Assembly (NCBI GenBank): GCA_029779995.1
Contig: JAKOZM010000397.1
Location: 1 to 11,615, forward strand
DNA length: 11,615 nucleotides
Direction of reading: 5' to 3'
Source of the DNA: Actinomycetes bacterium
Lineage (GTDB): Bacteria > Actinomycetota > Actinomycetes > S36-B12 > UBA10799
The notes under the pieces are model-generated. The model was not told the DNA's origin and did not search any database. It saw only the letters and a program-made list of their open reading frames with translations. Positions 1-6,900 of the stretch are shown here, piece after piece. Numbering within the stretch: position 1 is the stretch's first letter; each line of letters starts with the position of its first letter. The translations under genes and the position numbers were made by a program.

Positions 1-443
1 GGGCCAGCGTCGGGCCGTTCACTTATCTGCGCCCAGGCACCATCCTGCGCGCTGGCAGCAAGGCGGGGGCCTACGTCGAGATCAAGAATGCCGTGGTCGG
101 TGAACGTGCCAAGGTCCCGCACCTGTCATACGTGGGGGACGCCGAGATCGGGGAGGGCACCAACATCGGTGCTGCCACAGTGTTCGTCAACTACGACGGC
201 GTCAATAAGCACCACATCTCGGTCGGTAAGCACGCCCGGATCGGCTCAGACACGATGCTGGTGGCGCCCCTGACCATCGGCGATGGGGCATACACCGCGG
301 CGGGCTCGGTGATCACCGAGGATGTGCCCGCCGGAGACCTCGGCTTGGGGAGGGCGCGGCAGCGCAACGTCGACGGCTGGGTGGCTGCCCGGCGACCCGG
401 TTCCGCATCTGCGCAGGCGGCGGACGAGGCCGAGGAGGTCTGA
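1..443 (+). CDS. glmU: GlmU, C-terminal acetyltransferase part (5' partial)
   Basis: Bifunctional N-acetylglucosamine-1-phosphate uridyltransferase / glucosamine-1-phosphate acetyltransferase, which makes UDP-GlcNAc for peptidoglycan in the cytosol. Only the last ~146 residues are present; reading starts at base 3, so the uridyltransferase half lies upstream of the window. What remains is the left-handed beta-helix acetyltransferase domain. It shows [10 protein letters not shown], then [14 protein letters not shown], whose His (codon 120-122) matches the catalytic base of the family, then [17 protein letters not shown], the acetyl-CoA and sugar-phosphate binding stretch, and [21 protein letters not shown]. 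The QRNVDGWV segment and an Ala/Glu-rich tail end at TGA 441-443, as in actinobacterial GlmU. prs follows 114 bases downstream, the usual neighbour in Actinobacteria and many other bacteria. Identification is secure; nothing odd is visible in the part present. Confidence 0.96.
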   Translation, partial: ASVGPFTYLRPGTILRAGSKAGAYVEIKNAVVGERAKVPHLSYVGDAEIGEGTNIGAATVFVNYDGVNKHHISVGKHARIGSDTMLVAPLTIGDGAYTAAGSVITEDVPAGDLGLGRARQRNVDGWVAARRPGSASAQAADEAEEV

Positions 444-480
444 GGCAGCGCCCCTTCGTCTGGTTGCGTTCACTTTTCGG

Positions 481-509
481 CCACCTTCCACAGTGGCTGT
501 CGGAGGTGG
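481..509 (+). terminator. Hairpin between glmU and prs, no T-tract (possible terminator)
   Basis: CCACCTTC (481-488) pairs with GAGGTGG plus one flanking G (502-509; one G-T pair). After a C-C mismatch, ACAG (490-493) pairs with CTGT (497-500) around a 3-base loop. This makes a long, GC-rich, nearly continuous stem just after glmU and directly before the prs -10 box. No run of T follows, so it is not a classical intrinsic terminator. High-GC actinobacteria often have such I-shaped hairpins at gene ends. Termination is inference. Confidence 0.35.
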
Positions 510-513
510 GGGC

Positions 514-519
514 TACTGT
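514..519 (+). promoter_or_regulatory. Putative -10 box for prs
   Basis: TACTGT fits the actinobacterial TANNNT -10 pattern and would place the transcription start near base 526, giving a leader of about 32 bases before the prs GTG. I see no convincing -35 hexamer at the right spacing. The call rests on the -10 pattern and position only. Confidence 0.35.
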
Positions 520-557
520 GAGCGTTGACGCTATCGGACCTCCTGAGGGGCGCACTT

Positions 558-1529
558 GTGGCCGAATTGATCACCCCGTCCAAGAAGAAATTGATGCTGT
601 TCTCGGGGAGATCCCACCCCGAGCTCGCCGAACATATCGCCAAGGAACTCGGGATCGACGTCAGCCCCACCAAGATCTACGACTTCGCCAATGGTGAGAT
701 CTTCGTGCGATACGAGGAGAGCGTGCGCGGTTGCGATGCGTTTGTCCTGCAGGCGCACGCGGAGCCCCTGAACAAGTCGATCATGGAGCAGTTGATCATG
801 GTGGATGCCCTCAAGCGCGCCTCCGCCAAGCGCATCACAGTGATCACACCCTTCTATGGCTATGCGCGGCAGGACAAGAAGCATCGAGGTCGGGAGCCAA
901 TTACCGCCCGCCTCATGGCCAACCTGTTCGCCACCGCCGGTGCGGACCGCCTGATGGCCATCGATCTGCACACCTCCCAGATCCAGGGCTTCTTCGACGG
1001 CCCGGTCGACCACCTCTTTGCTCTGCCGCTGCTCTCCGACTATGTCGGTCGCAATGTGGCCCGTGAGCGCCTCACGATCGTCTCTCCCGACGCGGGGCGG
1101 GTGCGTGTGGCCGAACGCTGGACTGACATCCTTGGCTCGCCGCTGGCGATCATTCACAAGCGGCGCGACCCCAATATTCCCAACCAGGTATCGGTGCTGG
1201 AAGTGGTCGGTGAGGTCGAGGGCCGAGTGTGCGTCATCGTCGACGACATGATCGACACCGGTGGCACGATCACCAAAGCCGCCGACACCCTGTTCGAGCA
1301 GGGCGCTGCGGAGGTTGTCGTCACGGCGACGCATGGTGTGCTCAGCGACCCCGCGACCGAGCGGCTGAAGAACTCGCGAATCTCCGAGGTGATCGTCACC
1401 GACAGCCTGCCGATTCCCAGCGAGCGCCGCTTCGACAAACTCACTGTGCTGCCCATCGCGCCGCTCATCGCGCGAGCCATCAGCGAAGTGTTCCACGACG
1501 GCTCGGTGACCAGTCTGTTCGAGGGCTGA
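558..1529 (+). CDS. prs: Ribose-phosphate pyrophosphokinase (PRPP synthase)
   Basis: Class I PRPP synthase: transfers pyrophosphate from ATP to ribose-5-phosphate, giving PRPP for purine, pyrimidine, NAD, His and Trp synthesis; in actinobacteria PRPP also feeds decaprenyl-phosphoryl-arabinose. From GTG 558 the protein is 323 residues, close to the ~326 of mycobacterial PrsA. Visible landmarks: FANGEIFVRYEESVRG near residues 43-58, the flexible loop YARQDKKHRGREP from Tyr102, DLHTSQIQGFF with the catalytic His138, the ribose-phosphate region SPDAGRVRVAERW, and the PRPP loop VDDMIDTGGT with Asp229, Asp230 and Asp233. The reading frame is open upstream to a TTG at 525, but GAGGGG at 545-550 sits 7 bases before GTG 558 and family alignments begin at (M)AELITPSKKKL, so GTG 558 is preferred. 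It lies between glmU and rplY, a conserved actinobacterial order. Confidence 0.96.
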   Translation: MAELITPSKKKLMLFSGRSHPELAEHIAKELGIDVSPTKIYDFANGEIFVRYEESVRGCDAFVLQAHAEPLNKSIMEQLIMVDALKRASAKRITVITPFYGYARQDKKHRGREPITARLMANLFATAGADRLMAIDLHTSQIQGFFDGPVDHLFALPLLSDYVGRNVARERLTIVSPDAGRVRVAERWTDILGSPLAIIHKRRDPNIPNQVSVLEVVGEVEGRVCVIVDDMIDTGGTITKAADTLFEQGAAEVVVTATHGVLSDPATERLKNSRISEVIVTDSLPIPSERRFDKLTVLPIAPLIARAISEVFHDGSVTSLFEG

Positions 1530-1562
1530 GGCCCGCCCGCGCCGCTGCTTACCGGCCCGGCG

Positions 1563-1568
1563 TACAGT
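1563..1568 (+). promoter_or_regulatory. Putative -10 box for rplY-pth(-cysQ)
   Basis: TACAGT matches TANNNT and lies 33 bases after the prs stop. A start near base 1575 would give a leader of about 85 bases before rplY. No good -35 element is visible. The adjoining leader contains the hairpin described at 1622-1653. Confidence 0.35.
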
Positions 1569-1621
1569 AGGGATGGACCCGGCGAGGGTGGCGTGTTGCA
1601 ACGCCCCGTGATCGACGAGCC

Positions 1622-1653
1622 CTTCCGGTCCCTACGTATACGAGCACCGGGAG
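1622..1653 (+). promoter_or_regulatory. Leader hairpin overlapping the rplY Shine-Dalgarno
   Basis: CTTCCGGT (1622-1629) pairs with ACCGGGAG (1646-1653) over 8 positions with one G-T pair and a 16-base loop. The 3' arm contains GGGAG (1649-1653), the Shine-Dalgarno sequence 6 bases before the rplY ATG. The fold would therefore hide the ribosome-binding site. The pairing is seen directly; a regulatory role is inference. Confidence 0.4.
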
Positions 1654-1659
1654 TAGAAC

Positions 1660-2223
1660 ATGGCAGAAGTCCGTCTGGCAGCGCAGGAGCGCACCGAGTT
1701 CGGCAAGGGCGCGTCCCGTCGCATCCGTCGCGCGGGCCTCGTCCCGGCGGTGATCTATGGCGACAACGAGGATGTGAAGCACGTCTCGCTGGACGGGCAC
1801 AACCTCAATCAGGCGCTCAAGCAGCCCAAGGTGATCCTCGAGATCGAGATCAACGGGGATGTCATCCCCACCGCTCCGCGCGATGTGCAACGACACCCGG
1901 TGCGCCACAACCTGCGCCACATCGACCTGCTCGTCCTCGACCGTGCCGCGTTGAAGGCCCGGCAGGTGGAGGCGGACGCAGTCATGCGTGCCGAGGAGGC
2001 CGCGGTGGAGCGCGAACTCGACCCGGTGGCCGTTGCCGAGGCCGTGTCGCAGCTGATCGCTGAGGGTGCTGATCCTGCCACCGTCGTGGAGCAAGCACTT
2101 GAGCAGGTCGAGGCGGAACTGAAGGCCAACGCCGAGGCCGCCGCTGCTGCGGCAGCCGCCGAGGATGCCGCCGAGGCCGCCGGAGCTGCTGAGGACAACG
2201 CCGAGGCCGCTCCCGAGGAGTGA
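1660..2223 (+). CDS. rplY: 50S ribosomal protein L25 with atypical Ala/Glu-rich tail
   Basis: 5S rRNA-binding large-subunit protein of the L25/CTC family. Residues 1-93 form a normal actinobacterial L25 domain: EVRLAAQERTEFGKGASRR, RAGLVPAVIYG, and RDVQRHPVRHNLRHIDLLVL, the strand ending at Leu93. The ATG at 1660 has GGGAG 6 bases upstream. Total length is 187 residues, near the ~190-215 of CTC-type proteins, but the second half is not the expected TL5/CTC beta domain (usually opening with something like VxVPVxVxGEAPG). Residues 94-187 are instead almost entirely Ala, Glu, Val and Gln, likely helical, ending in alternating Ala/Glu/Asp and PEE. Many actinobacterial CTC proteins carry a short Ala-rich acidic tail after the beta domain; here the tail seems to have grown and the domain is gone. 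No beta domain appears in other frames. pth overlaps its stop codon. Confidence 0.9.
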   Translation: MAEVRLAAQERTEFGKGASRRIRRAGLVPAVIYGDNEDVKHVSLDGHNLNQALKQPKVILEIEINGDVIPTAPRDVQRHPVRHNLRHIDLLVLDRAALKARQVEADAVMRAEEAAVERELDPVAVAEAVSQLIAEGADPATVVEQALEQVEAELKANAEAAAAAAAAEDAAEAAGAAEDNAEAAPEE

Positions 2224-2801
2224 CCGCTACCTGGGTCGTCGTCGGGCTCGGCAATCCCGGCCGGGAGTACGAGCGGACCCGTCACAACATCGGCTACCTG
2301 GTGGTCGAGGACCTGGCGGGACGTCTCGGTGTCTCGTTCGCCCGGCACCGCCGCGCCCATGCGGATACCGCAGAGGGGCATGCCTTCGTGGGCACGCCCG
2401 ACCACTGCCGAGTCGTGCTGGTCAAGTCCCGCACGTACATGAATGAGAGCGGCGGACCCGTGAAAGCAGTACTCGACTTCACCAAGGCGGACCATCTCGT
2501 GGTCGTTCACGATGAGATCGACATCCCACTCGGCGCGCTGCGGATCAAGAACGGTGGTGGCGACAATGGCCACAACGGGCTGCGCTCGATCCGCAAAGCC
2601 CTCGGGCATGGGGATTTCTACCGGGTGCGAGTGGGAGTCGACCGACCAACCACACGTCAAGACCCTGCGGACTACGTGCTGTCCGACTTCCGGGCTGCCG
2701 AACGCACGGAGGTGGCCCTGATGGTCGGCGAGGCCGCCGATGCCATCGAGTCCCTGATGCGCAGTGGCCTTGAGGCCACGCAGGGCCGCTTCAACCGCTA
2801 G
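2220..2801 (+). CDS. pth: Peptidyl-tRNA hydrolase
   Basis: Cleaves the ester bond of peptidyl-tRNAs that drop off the ribosome, recycling tRNA in the cytosol. The 193-residue product has the usual length and all key positions of bacterial Pth: GLGNPG with Asn12, TRHNIG with the catalytic His22, YMNESG with Asn75, VHDEID with Asp98, and GHNGLRS with Asn119. The GTG start at 2220 overlaps the rplY stop as GTGA, so translation probably depends on ribosomes finishing rplY; GAGGAG lies immediately before the GTG, too close for a standard Shine-Dalgarno spacing, which also favours coupling. The C-terminal part ends LEATQGRFNR. The rplY-pth pair is conserved in Actinobacteria and both genes act in translation. 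Confidence 0.96.
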   Translation: MTATWVVVGLGNPGREYERTRHNIGYLVVEDLAGRLGVSFARHRRAHADTAEGHAFVGTPDHCRVVLVKSRTYMNESGGPVKAVLDFTKADHLVVVHDEIDIPLGALRIKNGGGDNGHNGLRSIRKALGHGDFYRVRVGVDRPTTRQDPADYVLSDFRAAERTEVALMVGEAADAIESLMRSGLEATQGRFNR

Positions 2802-2811
2802 GAGACATCTC

Positions 2812-3603
2812 ATGACCCCCGATTCGACCCTCGCAAAGGAACTGGCACTTGAGGCCGGGCGACTACTGCTGGACGTGCGCGCGGACTTCGGTCCGATCGA
2901 GGCCGGCGACAAGCAGCGCTACCTCGAACTCAAGGATGTCGGCGACCAGGCGTCGCAGGCGCTGCTCGCCCAGCGTTTGGGGGCGCAGCGGCCCGGCGAC
3001 GCTGTGCTGTCGGAGGAGGCCAAGGACTCCGAGGAGCGCGACGGCGCCGATCGGGTCTGGATAATCGACCCGCTCGACGGGACCAAGGAGTTCGCGCAGG
3101 GCCGCAGTGACTGGGCCGTGCAGGTGGCGTTGTGGGAGCAGGATCGCTTCACCGCCGCGGCATTCAGCCTGCCGGCGCAGGAGGAGGTCTTCGTCACTGG
3201 TGCGCCGCTGGACCCGCAGGTGGCACCGCTGGCCGATCGCCCGCTGCGCATTGTGGTGAGCCGTTCCCGGCCGCCGGAGAACTTCATCGCGGGTATGGAT
3301 GACATTGCTGCCCGCCTGGCCGCCGACGGCGTCACCACCCATGGTGTCGAATTCGTCTACGTCGGATCGGCGGGCGCGAAAGTCGGGGAGATCCTGACCG
3401 GCCGCGTGGATGCCTACCTCAACGAGGGCGGTTTCTGGGAGTGGGATGCGGCTGCCCCCCTTGCGGTGGCCCTCGACCACGGCATGATCGGCAGTCACAT
3501 CGACGGCCGCCCCATCACGTTCAACAAGCGTCCGCCGTGGGTGGCCGACATCGTGATAGCCCGCCCGGAGATCAGCGACTACGTCCGTTCGGCCCGCGGC
3601 TGA
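2812..3603 (+). CDS. cysQ: 3'(2'),5'-bisphosphate nucleotidase, CysQ-like (inositol monophosphatase superfamily)
   Basis: Probably hydrolyses 3'-phosphoadenosine 5'-phosphate (PAP) to AMP, removing the inhibitory by-product of sulfate assimilation and sulfotransfer. Family relatives also act on inositol phosphates, so the exact substrate is not certain. Product 263 residues, close to mycobacterial CysQ. The metal site is complete: LSEE with Glu68/Glu69, DPLDGTKEF with Asp86, Asp89, Gly90 and Thr91, and EWDAAAP with Asp212. The KEF after DGT and GGFWEWDAAAP favour CysQ over SuhB-type phosphatases. ATG 2812 is chosen because AGGAGA (2800-2805) lies 6 bases upstream; the open frame further upstream runs inside pth. 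It begins 10 bases after the pth stop, so it is likely co-transcribed, although cysQ is not a standard member of the glmU-prs-rplY-pth group. Confidence 0.86.
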   Translation: MTPDSTLAKELALEAGRLLLDVRADFGPIEAGDKQRYLELKDVGDQASQALLAQRLGAQRPGDAVLSEEAKDSEERDGADRVWIIDPLDGTKEFAQGRSDWAVQVALWEQDRFTAAAFSLPAQEEVFVTGAPLDPQVAPLADRPLRIVVSRSRPPENFIAGMDDIAARLAADGVTTHGVEFVYVGSAGAKVGEILTGRVDAYLNEGGFWEWDAAAPLAVALDHGMIGSHIDGRPITFNKRPPWVADIVIARPEISDYVRSARG

Positions 3604-3624
3604 GGCGGTTTTCGGCGGGGTGGC

Positions 3625-3688
3625 GGAACTCTTCGTTCGACGTTGGCCTGTGCGCGGGGGTTTCTGGACAACGACGACGGAAAAGTCC
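3625..3688. repeat. Imperfect palindrome, repeat copy 1
   Basis: The left arm at 3625-3648 and the right arm at 3666-3688 are inverted relative to each other, matching at 18 of 23 aligned positions with one 1-base gap, around a 17-base loop. The right arm (GGACAACGACGACGGAAAAG) is a diverged version of the motif at 3739-3758. GGTTTTCGGC at 3607-3616, just upstream, is identical to 3731-3740 and may be a remnant of another copy. Confidence 0.5.
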
Positions 3689-3719
3689 CTGTTGGGGTGC
3701 GTCTCCCGCAGTCTGCGGC

Positions 3720-3758
3720 TTGGCCGGCGAGGTTTTCGGCCAACAACCCCGGAAGACC
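3720..3758. repeat. Repeat copy 2 with perfect 7-bp stem
   Basis: Contains GCCAACAACCCCGGAAGACC at 3739-3758, identical over 20 bases to 3843-3862. TTGGCCG (3720-3726) and CGGCCAA (3737-3743) form a perfect inverted repeat with a 10-base loop. Alternatively GGTTTTC (3731-3737) can pair with GAAGACC (3752-3758) with one G-T pair. Confidence 0.6.
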
Positions 3759-3802
3759 TTCCGGTAGGTGTCGGCTGGGTCCGTCCGCCGCCTCGCCGCT
3801 GC

Positions 3803-3862
3803 GACTTTTCCTGGGTTGTTGGTCATTCCGCCGGGGTTTTTCGCCAACAACCCCGGAAGACC
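3803..3862. repeat. Palindromic repeat copy 3
   Basis: The left arm GACTTTTCCTGGGTTGTTGG (3803-3822) is inverted relative to CCAACAACCCCGGAAGACC (3844-3862); 15 of the inner 17 positions match, with a 21-base loop. Inside it CCGGGGTT (3831-3838) and AACCCCGG (3849-3856) form a perfect 8-bp alternative stem. The right arm repeats copy 2. Which fold forms, if any, is unknown. Confidence 0.6.
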
Positions 3863-3947
3863 GCGCATCTCGACCGGAATGTCGCCAGCCGGGCCCGAGC
3901 CACCCGTCGCAACCAGATGGGGCAGAGGTCCCCGCATCGGGGGCGCG

Positions 3948-3953
3948 TACCCT
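3948..3953 (+). promoter_or_regulatory. Putative -10 box for mfd (leaderless)
   Basis: TACCCT fits TANNNT and ends 7 bases before the mfd GTG at 3961, the usual distance from a -10 box to the transcription start. Transcription would thus begin at or next to the start codon. No Shine-Dalgarno of normal strength precedes the GTG, consistent with a leaderless mRNA. Confidence 0.45.
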
Positions 3954-3960
3954 TGGAACA

Positions 3961-6900
3961 GTGGTACTCGCCGACGTCATCCAAAGCCTCGGCTCCCTTC
4001 CTGATATCGCAGACTGGCTGCGGGCCCTGCCTGACGCCGGCTCCGAACTGACAGTCACCGCGGGAGTTGAGCCGTTCGTGCTGGCCGCCTGCCGGCAGTC
4101 ACTGGTCGCCGTCACCGCCACCGGCAGACAGGCCGATGACCTGCGGGATGCGCTGACCGACCTCGGGCGGACGAACGCGGTGTTCCCCGCGTGGGAGACC
4201 TTGCCGCACGAGCGCCTGAGCCCGACCGCGGACACCGTGGGGCGGCGGATGGCGGTCATCGCCGATGTCGCTGTAGGAACCCTGCCCGACGTGTTGATCG
4301 TCCCCGTGCGTGCCCTGATGCAACCCTTCGCGCACGAGTTGGCACAGGAACGACCCCTGGTGCTGCGGGTCGGGGACGAGCCCGGCTTCGAAGAGGTCAT
4401 CCTGCGGCTGGTCCGGGCCGGGTACGAACGCGTGCCCATGGTGGAACGCCGCGGCCAGTTCGCGGTGCGAGGGGGCATCGTCGACGTCTTCGTGCCCACC
4501 GACGAGCACCCCACACGTGTGGAGTTCTTCGGCGACGAGGTGGATCAACTGCGGATGTTTGCGGTGTCCGACCAGCGCACGATCGCCACCCGCGCCACGC
4601 CGTTGTCACTGCCGGTCGTGCGGGAACTGCTGCTCACCGACGCGGTGCGCGAGCGCGCGCGACAGCTCATGAGCGCCTACCCGCACATCGCCGACGTCCT
4701 GGCAGACCTCGCGAACGGCATGCCGGTCGAGGGTATGGAGTCGCTGGCACCGGTACTCACCGATGACCTGATCACGCTGCTGGACCTGCTGCCGATCGGC
4801 ACCCCGATCGTCAATGTTGGCGGTGAGCGAATCGCTGCCCGCGCCCTCGAACTCGTGCGAACCTCCGAGGAGTTCCTGCAGGCCGGCTGGCACAATGCGG
4901 CGGTCGGCAACTCCGTGCCGCTGGACCTGAGCCGTGCGGCGTACCGCAGCCCGCACGAACTGCACGAGCAGGCGCTCGCCCGCGGTCTGCCGATCAGCAA
5001 CCTCGACACGCTCGGCACGCTGGCATCGGGACTCAAACCTGCGCCCACGTATCGCGGTGATGTCGCAGCGCTGGCCAAGGACGCGCAGGCTGCCGTGGCC
5101 GCGGGCATCCCGGTCGTGATCGCCATGGGAGCCACCGGCCCCGCCACCCGCCTGGCCGAGCAGCTCAACGCCGAGGAGGTCCCGACCAGACTGTTCGGCG
5201 ATTCCGGCCTCGAGCCGCTGGTCCACATCGTCAAGGCGCGCCTCACGCACGGCTTCACCACCGAAAGCCTCGTGCTGGTCACAGAGCGCGACATCACCGG
5301 CCAGGTCAGCAGCCAGGTCACCAAGATGCCGACCAAGCGGCGCAAGGCCCTCGACCCGCTGACGCTCAAGCCCGGCGACTTCGTGGTGCATAACCAGCAC
5401 GGGGTGGGCAGGTATGTCCAGATGACCCAGCGCACCGTCGGCGGGACCGTGCGTGAATACCTCGTGCTGGAATACGCGGCCAGCAAACGGGGTCAGCCGG
5501 CCGACCGCCTCTACGTGCCCACCGATCAACTCGATCAGGTCACCCGGTACGTCGGCGGGGAGGCACCTGCGGTGCACCGCCTGGGCGGGGCTGACTGGCA
5601 GAAGGCGAAGGGCAAAGCCAAGCGGGCGATGCGCGAGATCGCCGCAGAGCTGATCAAGCTGTACGCGGCTCGGCAGGCCACCAAGGGCCACGAGTTCGGC
5701 CCGGATACGCCCTGGCAGCGGGAGTTGGAGGACGCGTTTCCCTACCAGGAGACCCCGGACCAGATGTCGACCATCGACGAGGTCAAGGCGGACATGCGCA
5801 AACCCGTGCCGATGGACCGGCTGGTGTGTGGTGACGTCGGATTCGGCAAGACCGAGATCGCTGTGCGCGCGGCGTTCAAAGCCGTGCAGGACGGTATGCA
5901 GGTGGCGGTCCTGGTCCCGACCACACTGCTGGTCAAGCAGCACCACAAGACGTTCACCGAACGCTACGGGTCCTTCCCGATCCGGGTGGAGGCGCTGAGT
6001 CGGTTCCAGTCCGATGCCGAGGCGCAGCGGGTGGTCGAGGGCCTCGCAGACGGCACGGTGGATGTCGTCATCGCCACCCACCGCATCCTCGGTCCGAAGA
6101 CCCGCTTCAAGAATCTGGGCCTGCTGATCGTTGACGAGGAGCAGCGTTTCGGGGTCGAGCACAAGGAGCACATGAAGGCTCTGCGGACCACCGTCGATGT
6201 CCTGAGCATGTCCGCGACGCCGATCCCCCGCACCCTTGAGATGGCGGTCACCGGTATCCGGGAGATCTCTACCATCCAGACACCCCCAGAGGATCGGCTG
6301 CCGGTGCTGACCTTCGTGGGACCCTACGACGAGAAGCAGATCGCCGCCGCCATCCGTCGGGAGTTACTGCGCGACGGCCAGGTGTTCTTCATTCACAATC
6401 GCGTGGAGAGCATCAATCGGGTGGCCGCCAGGATCAACGACTTGGTGCCGGAGGCGCGGATCGCCAGCGCCCACGGCCAGCTGCCCGAGCACACCCTCGA
6501 ACAGACAGTGGTCGACTTCTGGGAGGGCCGCATCGATGTTTTGGTGTGCACGACCATCGTCGAATCCGGTATGGACATCCCCAACGCCAACACCCTGATC
6601 GTGGACCGTTCCGACGCTTTCGGGCTCAGCCAGTTGCACCAGTTGCGAGGCCGGGTGGGCCGGGGCCGGGAGCGTGCCTACGCATATTTCCTCTACCCGC
6701 CGGAGAAACCGCTGACGCAGACCGCGCATGACCGCCTGGAGACGATCGCGGCGCACACGGATCTGGGTTCTGGCATGGCCGTGGCCATGAAGGACCTCGA
6801 GATCCGCGGTGCCGGCAATCTGCTCGGCGGCGAACAGTCCGGCCACATCGCCAACATCGGCTTCGACCTGTACGTGCGCATGGTCGGTGAGGCGTTGGCG

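Larger units (their letters stand above)
3604..3960. other. Gene-free interval between cysQ and mfd with a cluster of inverted repeats
   Basis: No credible gene lies here. A frame continuous with mfd stays open across the whole interval, but its translation has no family resemblance and repeat copies fall in different frames, so it is not read as coding. The interval contains three or four diverged copies of a motif centred on GCCAACAACCCCGGAAGACC, several arranged as palindromes, from 3607 to 3862. A small perfect stem CCGCA/TGCGG sits at 3706-3718. The mfd -10 box lies at the right end. Confidence 0.7.

Noticed and set aside
525..557. TTG 525 as start of prs
   Set aside because: It adds 11 residues absent from the family, and GAGGGG is correctly spaced for GTG 558.
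2120..2223. A frameshift in rplY as the reason for the odd tail
   Set aside because: The frame runs cleanly to the GTGA overlap with pth, and neither other frame encodes a CTC-type beta domain.
3625..3650. GTTCGA in the cysQ-mfd gap as a possible tRNA T-loop
   Set aside because: No acceptor, D or anticodon stems can be built around it; it is part of an inverted repeat.
3572..3937. A 121-codon minus-strand open frame over the repeat cluster, with repeated GLPGLLAKNPGG-like segments
   Set aside because: The repeated peptides simply reflect the DNA repeats, and the start and ribosome-binding context are poor; no family resemblance.
3643..3960. A 106-codon in-frame N-terminal extension of mfd
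   Set aside because: It lies in repeat-rich DNA, does not resemble Mfd, and repeat copies change frame within it. A -10 box directly before GTG 3961 supports the shorter start.
4606..6171. A 521-codon open frame on the minus strand inside mfd
   Set aside because: Antisense shadow of mfd codons; the + strand reading contains all helicase motifs and the minus reading matches nothing.
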